NCBI RefSeq assembly: GCF_001692445.1
Contig: NZ_MAQA01000009.1
Span: forward strand, 1-64,000
Source of the DNA: Oerskovia enterophila
GTDB lineage: Bacteria; Actinomycetota; Actinomycetes; Actinomycetales; Cellulomonadaceae
Direction of reading: 5' to 3'
DNA length: 64,000 nucleotides
The notes beneath the pieces are model-generated. The model had not been told where the DNA came from. It did not search any database and saw nothing but the letters and a program-made list of their open reading frames with translations. The number at the start of each line of letters is the position of its first letter. Within the stretch, counting starts at the first letter, position 1. The translations under genes were made by a program, and so were the position numbers. Shown here in pieces: positions 8,511-16,868 of this stretch.

Positions 8511-9314
8511 CTACTTGAACCGGCGCCCCTCGTCCCGCCGGTACGCCCACACCGCCAGGACCGCGAACACCACGGTCCATCCCACCAGCACGACCCACGC
8601 GAGCGCGTACGCCGGCTCGCCCGTGAGCGCCTGGACCAGCAGGTCGCGACCGGCACGCGTCGGGGTGGTCATCGAGATCGTGTCGAGCCACGGCGGGAAC
8701 AGGAACGGCGGCAGGAACAGGCCGCCCGCGAACGCGAGCGGGAACAGGATGACCTGCACCACGGGCAGCGCGGCCTTGGCCGAGAGCGAGTACCCGATCG
8801 CGATGCCCAGCAGCACGAACGGCACCGACACGAGCAGCACGGTCCCGACTCCCGCGAGCAGCTGCGACCACGTCACGGTGGCCGCGGTCAGCAACCACCC
8901 GATGAGGATGAGCGGCACGAGCCCGAACAGCGAGAAGATCCCGCCGTTGAGGATGCGCGCGATCATGCGCGGCGCGGGGCCCGCCGGCAGCGAGCGCAGG
9001 AACGGGTCGAACGGCAGCGCCCGGTCCTCCGCGACGCCCAGCCCGTACGTGAACAGGCTCGCGGAGCAGATCGCGAACAGCCCGAGCGACGCGACGGCCG
9101 TGGTCGCCGCGACAGGGTTGTCCGCGACCTCCTTCTGCGGCACGACGAAGAAGAACATCGCGAGCGCCGGGAACAGCAGGTTCCCGAGGACCGCGATCGG
9201 CACGCGCACGGTCTCGAGGAACTGGTACTTGAGGTGGATCCAGGTGAGGGTCGCGGCGCTGGGCGGACGCCCGCTCACGCCGGGGGTCGTGGTGACTGCG
9301 TCGAGGGTGCTCAT
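8511..9314 (-). CDS. ABC-2 type transporter permease
   Basis: Integral membrane half of an exporter that pairs with the ATPase encoded immediately upstream. It has 267 residues with six hydrophobic segments. The typical ABC-2 pattern is present: an amphipathic N-terminus (LTWIHLKYQFLETVRVP), a first helix pair, and a late conserved loop after FPLAFAGGLFLPPF. The ATG overlaps the stop of the ATPase gene by four bases, so translation is coupled. It is the last gene of a four-gene operon (membrane protein, HTH regulator, ATPase, permease). The substrate cannot be told from the sequence; drugs or peptides are common for this class. Confidence 0.9.
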   Translation of the reverse strand: MSTLDAVTTTPGVSGRPPSAATLTWIHLKYQFLETVRVPIAVLGNLLFPALAMFFFVVPQKEVADNPVAATTAVASLGLFAICSASLFTYGLGVAEDRALPFDPFLRSLPAGPAPRMIARILNGGIFSLFGLVPLILIGWLLTAATVTWSQLLAGVGTVLLVSVPFVLLGIAIGYSLSAKAALPVVQVILFPLAFAGGLFLPPFLFPPWLDTISMTTPTRAGRDLLVQALTGEPAYALAWVVLVGWTVVFAVLAVWAYRRDEGRRFK

Positions 9315-10567
9315 CGCGCGCTCTCCTCCTCGGAGGTCCGGTCCAGGGTGCCCGACGGCGCCACGCCCGTCGGGGTTCCCGCGTCACCGCGGGAGGGGGG
9401 CGCGTCGGGCCTGACGAGCCCGGTGCTCGTCGGGCGCGAGGCGCGGGCCGGCCGGCCGGTCCCGGGTGCGCGTCCCGGAGGAGCACCACCCGCAGGGCCG
9501 CTCGCGACCATCTGCTCGAACGCCTCCTCGAGGCTCGCGCCCCGGATCTCGAGCCCGTGGAACGGCAGGCCCGAGGTCACGAGCGTGCGGACGAGCTCGT
9601 CGGCGTCGGCCGTGTACAGCTCGTAGCGCCAGCCAGCGGCAACAGTTCCGGCATCCCTGGTTCCCATGCCCCCGGCTCCGGCCCCGCTCTCCACCGCGGC
9701 GGCCCCACCGGATCCGCCGGCTCCCCCGGCGCCCCCCGCACCGCCCTCAGCGGTCCGCTCCGAACGCACCACGCCCGGCAGGTCGGTCCCCAGGTCCGCG
9801 GAGCTGCGCACGACGACGCGCCGCAGCCCGACGCGGCGCAGGATCGCGTCGAGCGTGTCGTCGGCCTTGACCACGCCCTGGTCGATCACGACGACGCGCT
9901 GCGCGAGCGCCTGCACCTCCTCGAGGTAGTGGCTCGTGAGCAGCACGGTCCCGCCGCCCGCGTGGTACTCGCGGATCGCGGCCCACAACGCCTGGCGCGC
10001 CCCGACGTCGAGCCCCGTGGTGGGCTCGTCGAGCAGCACGACCCGGGGCCGCCCGACGAGCGAGAGCGCGACCGCGAGCCGCCGCTTCTGCCCGCCGGAC
10101 ATGGCCCCGGTCTGGCGCCCCGCGAGCTCGGACAGCCCGAACTGCTCGAGCAGCTGACCCGTGGGCACGGGGTTCGCGTAGTGCCTGCCGACGAAGTCGA
10201 CGACCTCGCGCACCTTGAGCGTCGCGGGCAGCCCGGTCTCCTGCGGCGTCAGGCCGAGCCCTTGCCGGGACGAGGCGTCGCGCGGGTTGCCGCCGAACAG
10301 ACGCACGACGCCCGAGTCGGGCTTGCGCTGCCCGCTCACGAGCGAGAGCAGCGTCGACTTCCCGGCGCCGTTGGGGCCCAGAAGGCCCACGAGCTCGCCG
10401 GCCCCGACCTCGAGGGTCACGTCGTCGAGCGCGACGACGTCGCCGAAGCGGCGGGTCACGTGCTGCGCGGACACGAGGGACCCGCCAGGTGCCGAACCTC
10501 CTCGCGCGGCGGGACGGGCGGTGGTCGGCGGGGTCTCCCGTCCGGCGGCTGGGTGCTGGGTGGTCAC
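9311..10567 (-). CDS. ABC transporter ATP-binding protein (ABC-2 exporter)
   Basis: Nucleotide-binding subunit. Walker A is GPNGAGKST, the signature is MSGGQKRRLAVAL, and Walker B is VVLLDEPTTGLD, followed by the switch His in TSHYLEEV. An N-terminal Pro/Ala-rich leader of about 30 residues and a C-terminal domain of about 190 residues flank the ATPase core. That C-terminal part contains a Gly/Ala-rich stretch (GGAGGAGGAGGSGG) and ends in a Pro/Arg-rich tail, both likely disordered. At 418 residues it is about 100 longer than most relatives. It overlaps the regulator gene upstream and the permease downstream by four bases each. Confidence 0.93.
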   Translation of the reverse strand: MTTQHPAAGRETPPTTARPAARGGSAPGGSLVSAQHVTRRFGDVVALDDVTLEVGAGELVGLLGPNGAGKSTLLSLVSGQRKPDSGVVRLFGGNPRDASSRQGLGLTPQETGLPATLKVREVVDFVGRHYANPVPTGQLLEQFGLSELAGRQTGAMSGGQKRRLAVALSLVGRPRVVLLDEPTTGLDVGARQALWAAIREYHAGGGTVLLTSHYLEEVQALAQRVVVIDQGVVKADDTLDAILRRVGLRRVVVRSSADLGTDLPGVVRSERTAEGGAGGAGGAGGSGGAAAVESGAGAGGMGTRDAGTVAAGWRYELYTADADELVRTLVTSGLPFHGLEIRGASLEEAFEQMVASGPAGGAPPGRAPGTGRPARASRPTSTGLVRPDAPPSRGDAGTPTGVAPSGTLDRTSEEESAR

Positions 10568-10869
10568 GATCCGGCTCCTCTCAGGAGCGTGCTCAGGGAC
10601 TCGGTGTAGACCTCGAAGGCGCGGCGCCCCCGAGGGGTCAAGCTGATGTAGGTGGCCGGCGTGCGGCCCTCGTGGGTCTTGGTGACCGTCACGTACTCGG
10701 CGTCCTCGAGCTTGCGCAGGTGTGTCGACAGGTTGCCCGCGGTCATGTCGAGCAGCTTCTGGAGCTTGGGGAACGCGATCTGGTCGCCCGCGCCGAGGGC
10801 CGCGAGCGTCGCGACGACGCGCAGGCGCGACTGGGCATGGATGACCGGGTCGAGCTCGACGTCAGGCAC
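10564..10869 (-). CDS. winged-helix transcriptional regulator (MarR/ArsR-like)
   Basis: A 101-residue single-domain regulator. The helix-turn-helix is LLDMTAGNLSTHLRKLEDAEYV, followed by a wing (VTKTHEGRTPATYISLTPRG). This is the small DUF-type winged helix often found next to ABC-2 exporters. The GTG start at 10869 overlaps the upstream membrane-protein gene by eight bases, and the stop overlaps the ATPase ATG. It probably represses its own operon through the palindrome at 11631-11645. There is no effector-binding domain, so it may sense only through the wing or a small ligand between dimers. Confidence 0.88.
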   Translation of the reverse strand: MPDVELDPVIHAQSRLRVVATLAALGAGDQIAFPKLQKLLDMTAGNLSTHLRKLEDAEYVTVTKTHEGRTPATYISLTPRGRRAFEVYTESLSTLLRGAGS

Positions 10870-11620
10870 GGGCGCCTCCCGCGATCCGGCGCCGGGTCCG
10901 CAGACGCAGCACCTGCTCGACGAGCGCCATGAGCAGGAACCCGCCGCCGCCCGCGGCGGCCATGACGAGGTACAGGCCTGGCTGCCCCACGATCGTCGCG
11001 GCCCCGGCGACGAGCAGGATCCACACGCCCAGGACGTACAGGCGCGTCTCCTGCCACATGGCCCCACCGGCGAGGTACATGATCCCGACCACCAGGCACG
11101 ACAGGGAGTTGCTCGCGAGCGCCATGACCTCGGGATTCGCTCCCGCCCGGGCGAGGCCGCCCAGGACCATGCTCATGGCGGCGAACGAGATGAACCAGGC
11201 CCAGCCGTAGAGCGCGCCCGAGCGGGCGCTCGCCCCGCGCACCCCGCTCACGCGGGTCATGATGTGCACGATCGTGATCGCCACGGCGCTCACGATGAGG
11301 AAGCTGAAGGCGAGGAAGGCCCAGGGCTCGGGCTGCCCGACGGCGCCACCCGCCCCGGTCGGTCCGGTCACCGCCCCCGCGGCGTCGGCCGTGCGCAGCG
11401 AGCTCACGGAGAGCGTCGTGTAGCCCAGCAGCCAGGCCAGCCCCCAGACCCCGTAGAGGACACGGCCGTCGGGCTCGACGTCCTTGGCCTTCTCCTGCTG
11501 GGCCGCGATGAGGCGCAGGCTCTCGGCAGGGTCGAGCGGCAGGTCGTCGTCGGGCTCCTGGACGGGTCCGGCGGTCTGGTCGGGATTCTGGGCGGGCACA
11601 GGGGGCTCCTTCTTCACCAC
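10862..11620 (-). CDS. hypothetical membrane protein, first gene of the ABC-2 operon
   Basis: I do not recognise a named family. It has 252 residues: an acidic, Pro-rich N-terminus (about residues 1-50), then six hydrophobic helices beginning VLYGVWGLAWLLGYTTLSV and ending near LVMAAAGGGGFLLMALVEQVL, with a short Arg-rich tail. Similar proteins often precede a small winged-helix regulator and an ABC-2 exporter in actinobacteria, so a sensor or accessory role is plausible but is inference. The ATG is preceded by AAGGAG. It leads the four-gene operon that runs to 8511. Confidence 0.8.
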   Translation of the reverse strand: MVKKEPPVPAQNPDQTAGPVQEPDDDLPLDPAESLRLIAAQQEKAKDVEPDGRVLYGVWGLAWLLGYTTLSVSSLRTADAAGAVTGPTGAGGAVGQPEPWAFLAFSFLIVSAVAITIVHIMTRVSGVRGASARSGALYGWAWFISFAAMSMVLGGLARAGANPEVMALASNSLSCLVVGIMYLAGGAMWQETRLYVLGVWILLVAGAATIVGQPGLYLVMAAAGGGGFLLMALVEQVLRLRTRRRIAGGARA

Positions 11621-11630
11621 GACGGTCGTG

Positions 11631-11655
11631 GTTTGCGCTGCAAACTACTTTGTAG
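11631..11655 (-). promoter_or_regulatory. palindromic operator candidate of the ABC-2 operon
   Basis: GTTTGC-N3-GCAAAC (11631-11645) directly overlaps CTAC-N3-GTAG (11645-11655), giving two abutting inverted repeats just upstream of the first gene. They lie where the promoter must be and are the natural target for the operon's own winged-helix regulator. Confidence 0.55.
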
Positions 11656-11715
11656 CCTGCCAGGAGGAGCGGTCGAGCGCAAGGGGTCTCGGGCACGGGA
11701 AACGCGAGCCGCCTG

Positions 11716-11779
11716 CGCCGAGAAGTGAGTAGATGCCCCTGATCCGCGTGGATCAGGGGCATCTACTCACTTCTCGGCG
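11716..11779. terminator. 64-base perfect palindrome (30-base arms)
   Basis: Arms of 30 bases (11716-11745 and 11750-11779) pair without a mismatch around a GCGT loop. It lies downstream of the gene ending at 11805 and upstream of the ABC-2 operon promoter, so it can terminate the former. The stem is AT-richer than usual terminators here (AGTGAGTAGATG) and may be one copy of a repeat family. Confidence 0.75.
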
Positions 11780-11804
11780 TCGGCAGGTACGGACCTGGTG
11801 CGCG

Positions 11805-12953
11805 TCAGGACGTCGCGGAACCCGAGGTGCCCGCGGCACCCTCCGCGCCCGTGCCGCTCCCGGTCCCGCTGCCCGTCCCTGTACCGGGCAGCTGCTCGAG
11901 GTCGGTGCCTCCCGAGCCCGAACCGGCACCCGAGCCGCCGGTGTCCCCACCCGTCCCCGGCGTCGGGTCCGGGGCCGGGGTGACCGGGGTGGTGGGATCG
12001 GGGTCCGGGACCGTGGTCGGCGGGTCGGTCGGTGCAGGGGCCGGCACGCTCTCGCTCGGCGCCGGGCTGGGCGTGGTGCCCGAGCTCGGCACGTCGGTCG
12101 AGGGATCGGTCGTGCCGCCCGTCGTGTCGCCGGTGTCCCCGGTCGAGGCGGGCTCGCGCGAGACGACGTGGCTGATGGTCGTCCCCGAGCCCTCCTCGCC
12201 GCGCAGGATCTCGCTCAGGGGCCGTCCGGCGATCACCTCGACCAGGGTCACGCCCACGAGGAGCACGACGAACACCGCGACGGTCGACAGGATCAGGGTC
12301 CGCCGGCTGGGCCGACGCGAGTCCGTCGGCTCGTCGCCCGCTTCCCCGTCGCCCGAGGCGCTGCCGTCCTCCAGACGGTCCGTGGCGCCGTCGGGCCCGT
12401 CCCCTGCCTGCGCGCCCGCCGCGGTGCGCAGGTCGTCGAGGTGCGTGCCCTCGAGGTCGTCGGGGCCCAGCACCGCAGTGTCGCCGAGCCGCGCGGTGTC
12501 GCCGACCGCGGGGAGCACCGCGGTGCCGCGACCCCCGGTCGCGTCCGTGCCCTCCCCCGACTCACCGGCGGAGCCGTCCGAGCCCCCGGCGCCCTGTCCG
12601 TGCGAACCCGCGAGCGTCGGCAGCAGGACCTTGCGCCCGTTCTTGCCGACCGGCAGGACCACGCCCGCCTGGAGCGCCGCCTTCATCTGGCGTCGCGTCT
12701 TGAGGATCGAGCGCGTGTAGATGTTGTTCCCGACGATCGTCAGGACCGAGGCGATGCCCGCACCGATGATCGTCCCGGCGACCCCCAGGTACGACAGCAG
12801 GACCGTCGAGCTCACCGCAGCGAGCGCGCTCGCCACGACCTGCGTGACGCTGATGCCTGGCGGCTTCTCGTCGAGGTCGTCGGCGGGGTCGTTCGGTGCT
12901 GCAGAGTCGTCTCGGGCGGTCGGGCTGATGGAGGGGGGTCTGTTCGAAGTCAC
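11805..12953 (-). CDS. hypothetical membrane protein with Ser/Thr/Pro/Gly-rich tail
   Basis: Family not recognised. Start set at GTG 12953 behind GGGAGG, giving 382 residues. Residues 1-35 are acidic. A Gly/Ala-rich helix pair follows (VTQVVASALAAVSSTVLLSYL and IIGAGIASVLTIVGNNIY). The middle is a long Asp/Gly-rich, probably disordered stretch with ADDL/TAVL-like repeats, then a single helix (LILSTVAVFVVLLVGVTLVEVI). The last 120 residues are low complexity: Pro/Thr/Ser, then GTGSGTGSGTG. Envelope location is likely. Nothing points to an enzymatic role. It is divergent from the CPBP protease gene. Confidence 0.75.
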   Translation of the reverse strand: MTSNRPPSISPTARDDSAAPNDPADDLDEKPPGISVTQVVASALAAVSSTVLLSYLGVAGTIIGAGIASVLTIVGNNIYTRSILKTRRQMKAALQAGVVLPVGKNGRKVLLPTLAGSHGQGAGGSDGSAGESGEGTDATGGRGTAVLPAVGDTARLGDTAVLGPDDLEGTHLDDLRTAAGAQAGDGPDGATDRLEDGSASGDGEAGDEPTDSRRPSRRTLILSTVAVFVVLLVGVTLVEVIAGRPLSEILRGEEGSGTTISHVVSREPASTGDTGDTTGGTTDPSTDVPSSGTTPSPAPSESVPAPAPTDPPTTVPDPDPTTPVTPAPDPTPGTGGDTGGSGAGSGSGGTDLEQLPGTGTGSGTGSGTGAEGAAGTSGSATS

Positions 12954-13057
12954 GGTCCTCCCAGCGTAGGAAACGGGTCTGCACGCCCCCCGGACGCCTG
13001 TTGACCAACCCACGAGGATTGTGTGAAGACCGCTCGGCGCGCCTTCGCACGGGGTGC

Positions 13058-13072
13058 TATAACGACCAGGTG
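13058..13072 (+). promoter_or_regulatory. -10 element giving a leaderless transcript
   Basis: TATAAC (13058-13063) lies seven bases before the GTG at 13070, so transcription should begin at or next to the start codon. No Shine-Dalgarno is present, which supports a leaderless mRNA. The -35 is not recognisable. Confidence 0.6.
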
Positions 13073-13996
13073 ACCACTCCTCCCGGCACTCCCCCCGGCT
13101 CTGGCGCCGAGCCAGCAGCACCGACCGGCACGCCGCGCGAGCCCGGAGCAGCGGGGGTCGGTGTGGCACCCACAGGCGAGGCCGGGGGCGGGAAGCGGTC
13201 GCGCTGGGCCCCCACGACGGCCGACCGCCCCGAGACCCGCCGCCGCATCGGGGCCGAGATCTGGATCCTGCTGGGACTGAGCCTCGGCCGGTCCGGGGTC
13301 TACGCGGTCGTTAACATCGTCGCGCGCCTCACCGAGGGCACCCCGCTCGCCCAGCAGAGCGCGAGCCTCAACAACAGCCAGTCGCCCCGCCCGTACCTCG
13401 ACCTGACCTACCAGATCCTCAGCATCGGGTTCGCGCTCATCCCGGTCGCGCTCGCGCTCTACCTGCTCTCGGCGCGCGGTCGGTCGGTCACGCGGGCGAT
13501 CGGGCTCGACGGCAGCCGGCCGTGGCGCGACACGGGCTGGGGCGTCGCGCTCGCCGCGGTCATCGGCATCCCGGGCCTGGGGCTGTACGTCGCCGGGCGT
13601 GCCCTCGGGATCACGGTCGAGGTCAACCCGGCCAACCTCGCGGACTACTGGTGGACCGTGCCGATCCTGATCCTCGCGGCCCTCCAGAACGGCCTGCTCG
13701 AGGAGGTCATCGCGGTCGCGTACCTGTTCGAGCGCACCAAGGACCTGGGCTGGGGACGCGTGAAGTTCGTCGTGTGGAGCTCGCTGCTGCGCGGCTCGTA
13801 CCACCTGTACCAGGGCATCGGGCCGTTCGTCGGGAACGTGGTCATGGGCGTCGTGTTCTCGTGGTTCTACACGAGCAGGTGGGGGCGGCACCGGGTGGTC
13901 CCGCTCGTGATCGCCCACACGATCCTCGACGTGGTCGCGTTCGTGGGCTACGCCCTGCTGCCGCGCGAGTGGCTCGAGGCGCTGGGCGTCGGATAG
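13070..13996 (+). CDS. CPBP family intramembrane metalloprotease
   Basis: Eight-helix membrane protein of the CAAX protease / bacteriocin-processing (Abi) family. The hallmark residues are present: LLEEVIAVAYLFER (the EExxxxR motif has a longer spacing here), then RGSYHLYQG with the active-site His, and the last His in LVIAHTILD. The first 55 residues are Pro/Gly/Ala-rich and likely cytoplasmic. GTG 13070 is chosen because of the leaderless -10 element. An upstream ATG at 13001 would be in frame but has no signals. Substrates of this family in actinobacteria are unknown. A strong hairpin follows. Confidence 0.85.
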   Translation: MTTPPGTPPGSGAEPAAPTGTPREPGAAGVGVAPTGEAGGGKRSRWAPTTADRPETRRRIGAEIWILLGLSLGRSGVYAVVNIVARLTEGTPLAQQSASLNNSQSPRPYLDLTYQILSIGFALIPVALALYLLSARGRSVTRAIGLDGSRPWRDTGWGVALAAVIGIPGLGLYVAGRALGITVEVNPANLADYWWTVPILILAALQNGLLEEVIAVAYLFERTKDLGWGRVKFVVWSSLLRGSYHLYQGIGPFVGNVVMGVVFSWFYTSRWGRHRVVPLVIAHTILDVVAFVGYALLPREWLEALGVG

Positions 13997-14004
13997 TGGC
14001 ACAT

Positions 14005-14067
14005 CGCTGAGTGCGGAGCTCTTGCGCGACACGCCGGGCGCGTCGCGCAAGAGCTCCGCACTCAGCG
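14005..14067. terminator. bidirectional hairpin (26-base perfect arms)
   Basis: Perfect arms 14005-14030 and 14042-14067 around an 11-base GC loop. It lies between the converging CPBP protease gene and the dipeptide ABC operon. As in other strong hairpins of this window, there is no U-tract. Confidence 0.8.
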
Positions 14068-14090
14068 GACCGTCAGACCCGCAGCGGAAC

Positions 14091-15821
14091 TCAGACCCGC
14101 AGCGCCGCCAGCTCCTCCCGGCGCTCGGCCTGGAGCACCGGGTCCGGCACGGGCAGCGAGGCCAGGAGCTGCTTGGTGTACGTGTGCTGCGGCGCGCCCA
14201 GCACCTCGGCCGACGTGCCCTCCTCGACGAGCCGGCCCCGGTAGAGCACCGCGATCCGGTCGGCGAGCAGGTCCACGACCGCGAGGTCGTGGCTGATGAA
14301 GAGGCACGCGAACCCCAGCTCGCGCTGGAGCTCGGCGAACAGCTCGAGCACGCGCGCCTGGACCGACACGTCGAGCGCAGACGTCGGCTCGTCCGCGACG
14401 AGCAGCTCGGGATCGAGCGCGAGCGCGCGGGCCAGGCTCGCGCGCTGACGCTGGCCGCCGCTCAGCTCGTGCGGGTAGCGGTCGCCGTACGCACGCGGGA
14501 GCTGGACCGACTCGAGCAGCTCGTCGACGCGTCCCCGGGCGTCCCCCGCGTCGGCAGCCCGCCCGTGCACCACGAGCGGCTCGGCCACGCACTCGGCGAT
14601 CGTGAGCAACGGGTTGAAGCTCGACGCCGGGTCCTGGAACACGAACCCGATGCGCGGACGCACGGGCCGCACCTCGCGCTCCCGAGCGCCCCGCATCTCG
14701 ACGCCCAGCACCGACAGCGATCCGCCCGTCACGGGCGTGAGACCGCCGATGGCCCGGCCGATCGTCGTCTTGCCCGAGCCCGACTCGCCCACGAGCCCCA
14801 GCACCTCGCCGGGACGGATCGACAGGTCCACCCCGTCGACCGCGACGAACGCGGGCTTGCGGAAACGCCCCGGGTACTCGATCCGCAGCCCCTGGGCCAC
14901 GACGACGGGTTCCCCCTCGGCCCAGCCGTCGGCGCGGGCCTCGACCCGGGCCGCCGCGTTGACCACGCCCCCGCCGACGCGGGGCACCGCGTCCAGGAGC
15001 GCGCGCGTGTACTCGGCCTGCGGGTCCTCGAACAGCGACCGCACGTCGGCCTGCTCGACGACCTTGCCCTGGTACATCACGGCCACGCGGTCCGCGAGGT
15101 CCGCGACCACGCCCATGTTGTGCGTGATGAGCACGATCGCGGTCCCGAACTCGTCGCGGCAGCGCCGCAGCAGGTCGAGGATCTCGGCCTGGACGGTCAC
15201 GTCGAGCGCGGTCGTCGGCTCGTCCGCGACGATGAGCCCGGGGTCGAGCACGAGCGCCATCGCGATGACGATGCGCTGCTTCTGCCCGCCCGAGAACTGG
15301 TGCGGGTACTTGTCGACCGCCGTCTCGGGGTCGGGGATCCCGACCCTGCGCAGCACGTCGACCGCCTGCCGGCGCCCTTCCGCACGGCGCACGCGCCGGT
15401 GCGCGCGCAGCCCCTCGACGATCTGCCACCCCACGGTGAAGACGGGGTTGAGCGCGGCCGACGGCTCCTGGAAGACCATCGCGACGTCCGTGCCGCGCAC
15501 GGCCCGGAGCTGGGACCGGGTCAGGCTCACGACGTCGGACCCGCCCGTCCCCTCCTTGTTCGACAGCACGACGGCGCCACGCGCCGTCGCGGTCTCCGGC
15601 AGCAGACCGAGGATCGTCTTGGCCGTCACGGTCTTGCCGCTGCCGCTCTCGCCGACGACCGCGAGCACCTCCCCCGGGGCGACCTCGAGGTCGACCCCGT
15701 CGACCGCCAGGATCGGTCCGGCGTCGGTCGCGAACGAGACCGTGAGGTCCCGGATGGTGACGACCGCGCCCTGCTCGCGCGACGTCGTCGGGCCTTCGCA
15801 TGCTGCCTGCTGCGCGCTCAC
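14091..15821 (-). CDS. dipeptide/oligopeptide ABC transporter ATP-binding protein, DppD-DppF fusion
   Basis: Two complete ATPase domains in one 576-residue chain. Domain one (about 20-280) has Walker A VGESGSGKT, signature FSGGQKQR and Walker B LIVADEPTTALD. Domain two (about 310-570) has VGESGSGKT, LSGGQRQR and LLVADEPTSALD. Each is followed by the oligopeptide-transporter C-terminal extension. It powers uptake through the two permeases encoded upstream. The GTG start at 15821 overlaps the DppC stop as GTGA. The fusion of D and F is common in actinobacteria. It is the last gene of the operon and ends before a bidirectional hairpin. Confidence 0.95.
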   Translation of the reverse strand: MSAQQAACEGPTTSREQGAVVTIRDLTVSFATDAGPILAVDGVDLEVAPGEVLAVVGESGSGKTVTAKTILGLLPETATARGAVVLSNKEGTGGSDVVSLTRSQLRAVRGTDVAMVFQEPSAALNPVFTVGWQIVEGLRAHRRVRRAEGRRQAVDVLRRVGIPDPETAVDKYPHQFSGGQKQRIVIAMALVLDPGLIVADEPTTALDVTVQAEILDLLRRCRDEFGTAIVLITHNMGVVADLADRVAVMYQGKVVEQADVRSLFEDPQAEYTRALLDAVPRVGGGVVNAAARVEARADGWAEGEPVVVAQGLRIEYPGRFRKPAFVAVDGVDLSIRPGEVLGLVGESGSGKTTIGRAIGGLTPVTGGSLSVLGVEMRGAREREVRPVRPRIGFVFQDPASSFNPLLTIAECVAEPLVVHGRAADAGDARGRVDELLESVQLPRAYGDRYPHELSGGQRQRASLARALALDPELLVADEPTSALDVSVQARVLELFAELQRELGFACLFISHDLAVVDLLADRIAVLYRGRLVEEGTSAEVLGAPQHTYTKQLLASLPVPDPVLQAERREELAALRV

Positions 15822-16867
15822 GGGCGCACCTCGATTCCCTCGTCGCCCAGCGTCCCCGAACCTTCCAGACCACCCAGACCCGCCGGGCCGGCCACGAGCG
15901 AGCCTCCCGGCACGACCGACGTCTCCGCGACCTCGCCCGCACCGACGGCCGCCGCCCGGCGGCTGCGCAGGCGGGGGTCGGCCAGGTCGTTGAGGCTCTC
16001 GCCCACGAGCGTGATGCCCAGGACCGCGAGCACGATCGCGAGGCCCGGGAAGAGCGCGGTCCACCAGATCCCGCTCGTCACGTCGGACAACGACTTGTTG
16101 AGGTCGTAGCCCCACTCGGCCGCGGCCGTCGGCTCGATCCCGAAGCCCAGGAACCCGAGCCCCGCAAGCGTGAGGATCGCCTCCGACGCATTGAGCGTCA
16201 CGATGAGCGGGAGCGTGCGCGTCGCGTTGCGCAGCACGTGCCGACCCATGATCCGGCGGTGCGGCGTGCCGATCACGCGCGCCGAGTCGATGTACGCCTC
16301 GGCCTTGATCCGCACGGTCTCGGCGCGGATCACGCGGAAGTACTGCGGGATGAAGACCACGGTGATCGAGAGCGCGGCCGCGAGGATGCCGCCCCACAGC
16401 TTGGACTGGCCTCCGCTGATGACGATCGCGAGCAGGATCGCGAGGAGCAGCGACGGGAACGCGTAGATCGCGTCGCACAGGACCACGAGCACGCGGTCGA
16501 GCCAGCCGCCGAAGTACCCCGAGACCAGGCCCAGCAGGATGCCGATCACGATCGACGCCGCGATCGCGACCACGATCACCAGGGCCGCGGTCTGCGCGCC
16601 CCAGATCACGCGCGACAGGACGTCGTAGCCGCCCACGGTCGTGCCGAGCAGGTGCTCGGCCGACGGCGGCTGCTGCGCGCCGAACGCCCCGTCCGCGTTG
16701 CGGAGCTGGCTGTACCCGTAGGGCGCGAGCAGCGGCGCGGCCAGGGCCGTGAGGAGGAAGAGCCCCGTGATGATCAGGCCCGCGACGAGCATGCCGCGCT
16801 GGAGCCCGACGCTCTGGCGGAGCTGGTGGACCACGGGCAGGCGTCCCCAGGAGAGTCGTCGTGCCAT
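15818..16867 (-). CDS. peptide/nickel-type ABC transporter permease (DppC-like)
   Basis: Inner-membrane permease with the N-terminal OppC-type segment (GMLVAGLIITGLFLLTALAAP), a periplasmic-facing loop, and the BPD_transp_1 domain. The EAA-like loop is visible as IDSARVIGTPHRRIMGRHVL. It has 349 residues, about 50 longer than usual because of a Gly/Ala-rich tail after LADPRLRSRR. The ATG starts one base after the DppB stop and the gene overlaps the ATPase gene by four bases. It would transport di- or oligopeptides delivered by the lipoprotein encoded at 18130. Confidence 0.93.
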   Translation of the reverse strand: MARRLSWGRLPVVHQLRQSVGLQRGMLVAGLIITGLFLLTALAAPLLAPYGYSQLRNADGAFGAQQPPSAEHLLGTTVGGYDVLSRVIWGAQTAALVIVVAIAASIVIGILLGLVSGYFGGWLDRVLVVLCDAIYAFPSLLLAILLAIVISGGQSKLWGGILAAALSITVVFIPQYFRVIRAETVRIKAEAYIDSARVIGTPHRRIMGRHVLRNATRTLPLIVTLNASEAILTLAGLGFLGFGIEPTAAAEWGYDLNKSLSDVTSGIWWTALFPGLAIVLAVLGITLVGESLNDLADPRLRSRRAAAVGAGEVAETSVVPGGSLVAGPAGLGGLEGSGTLGDEGIEVRP

Positions 16868-16868
16868 G

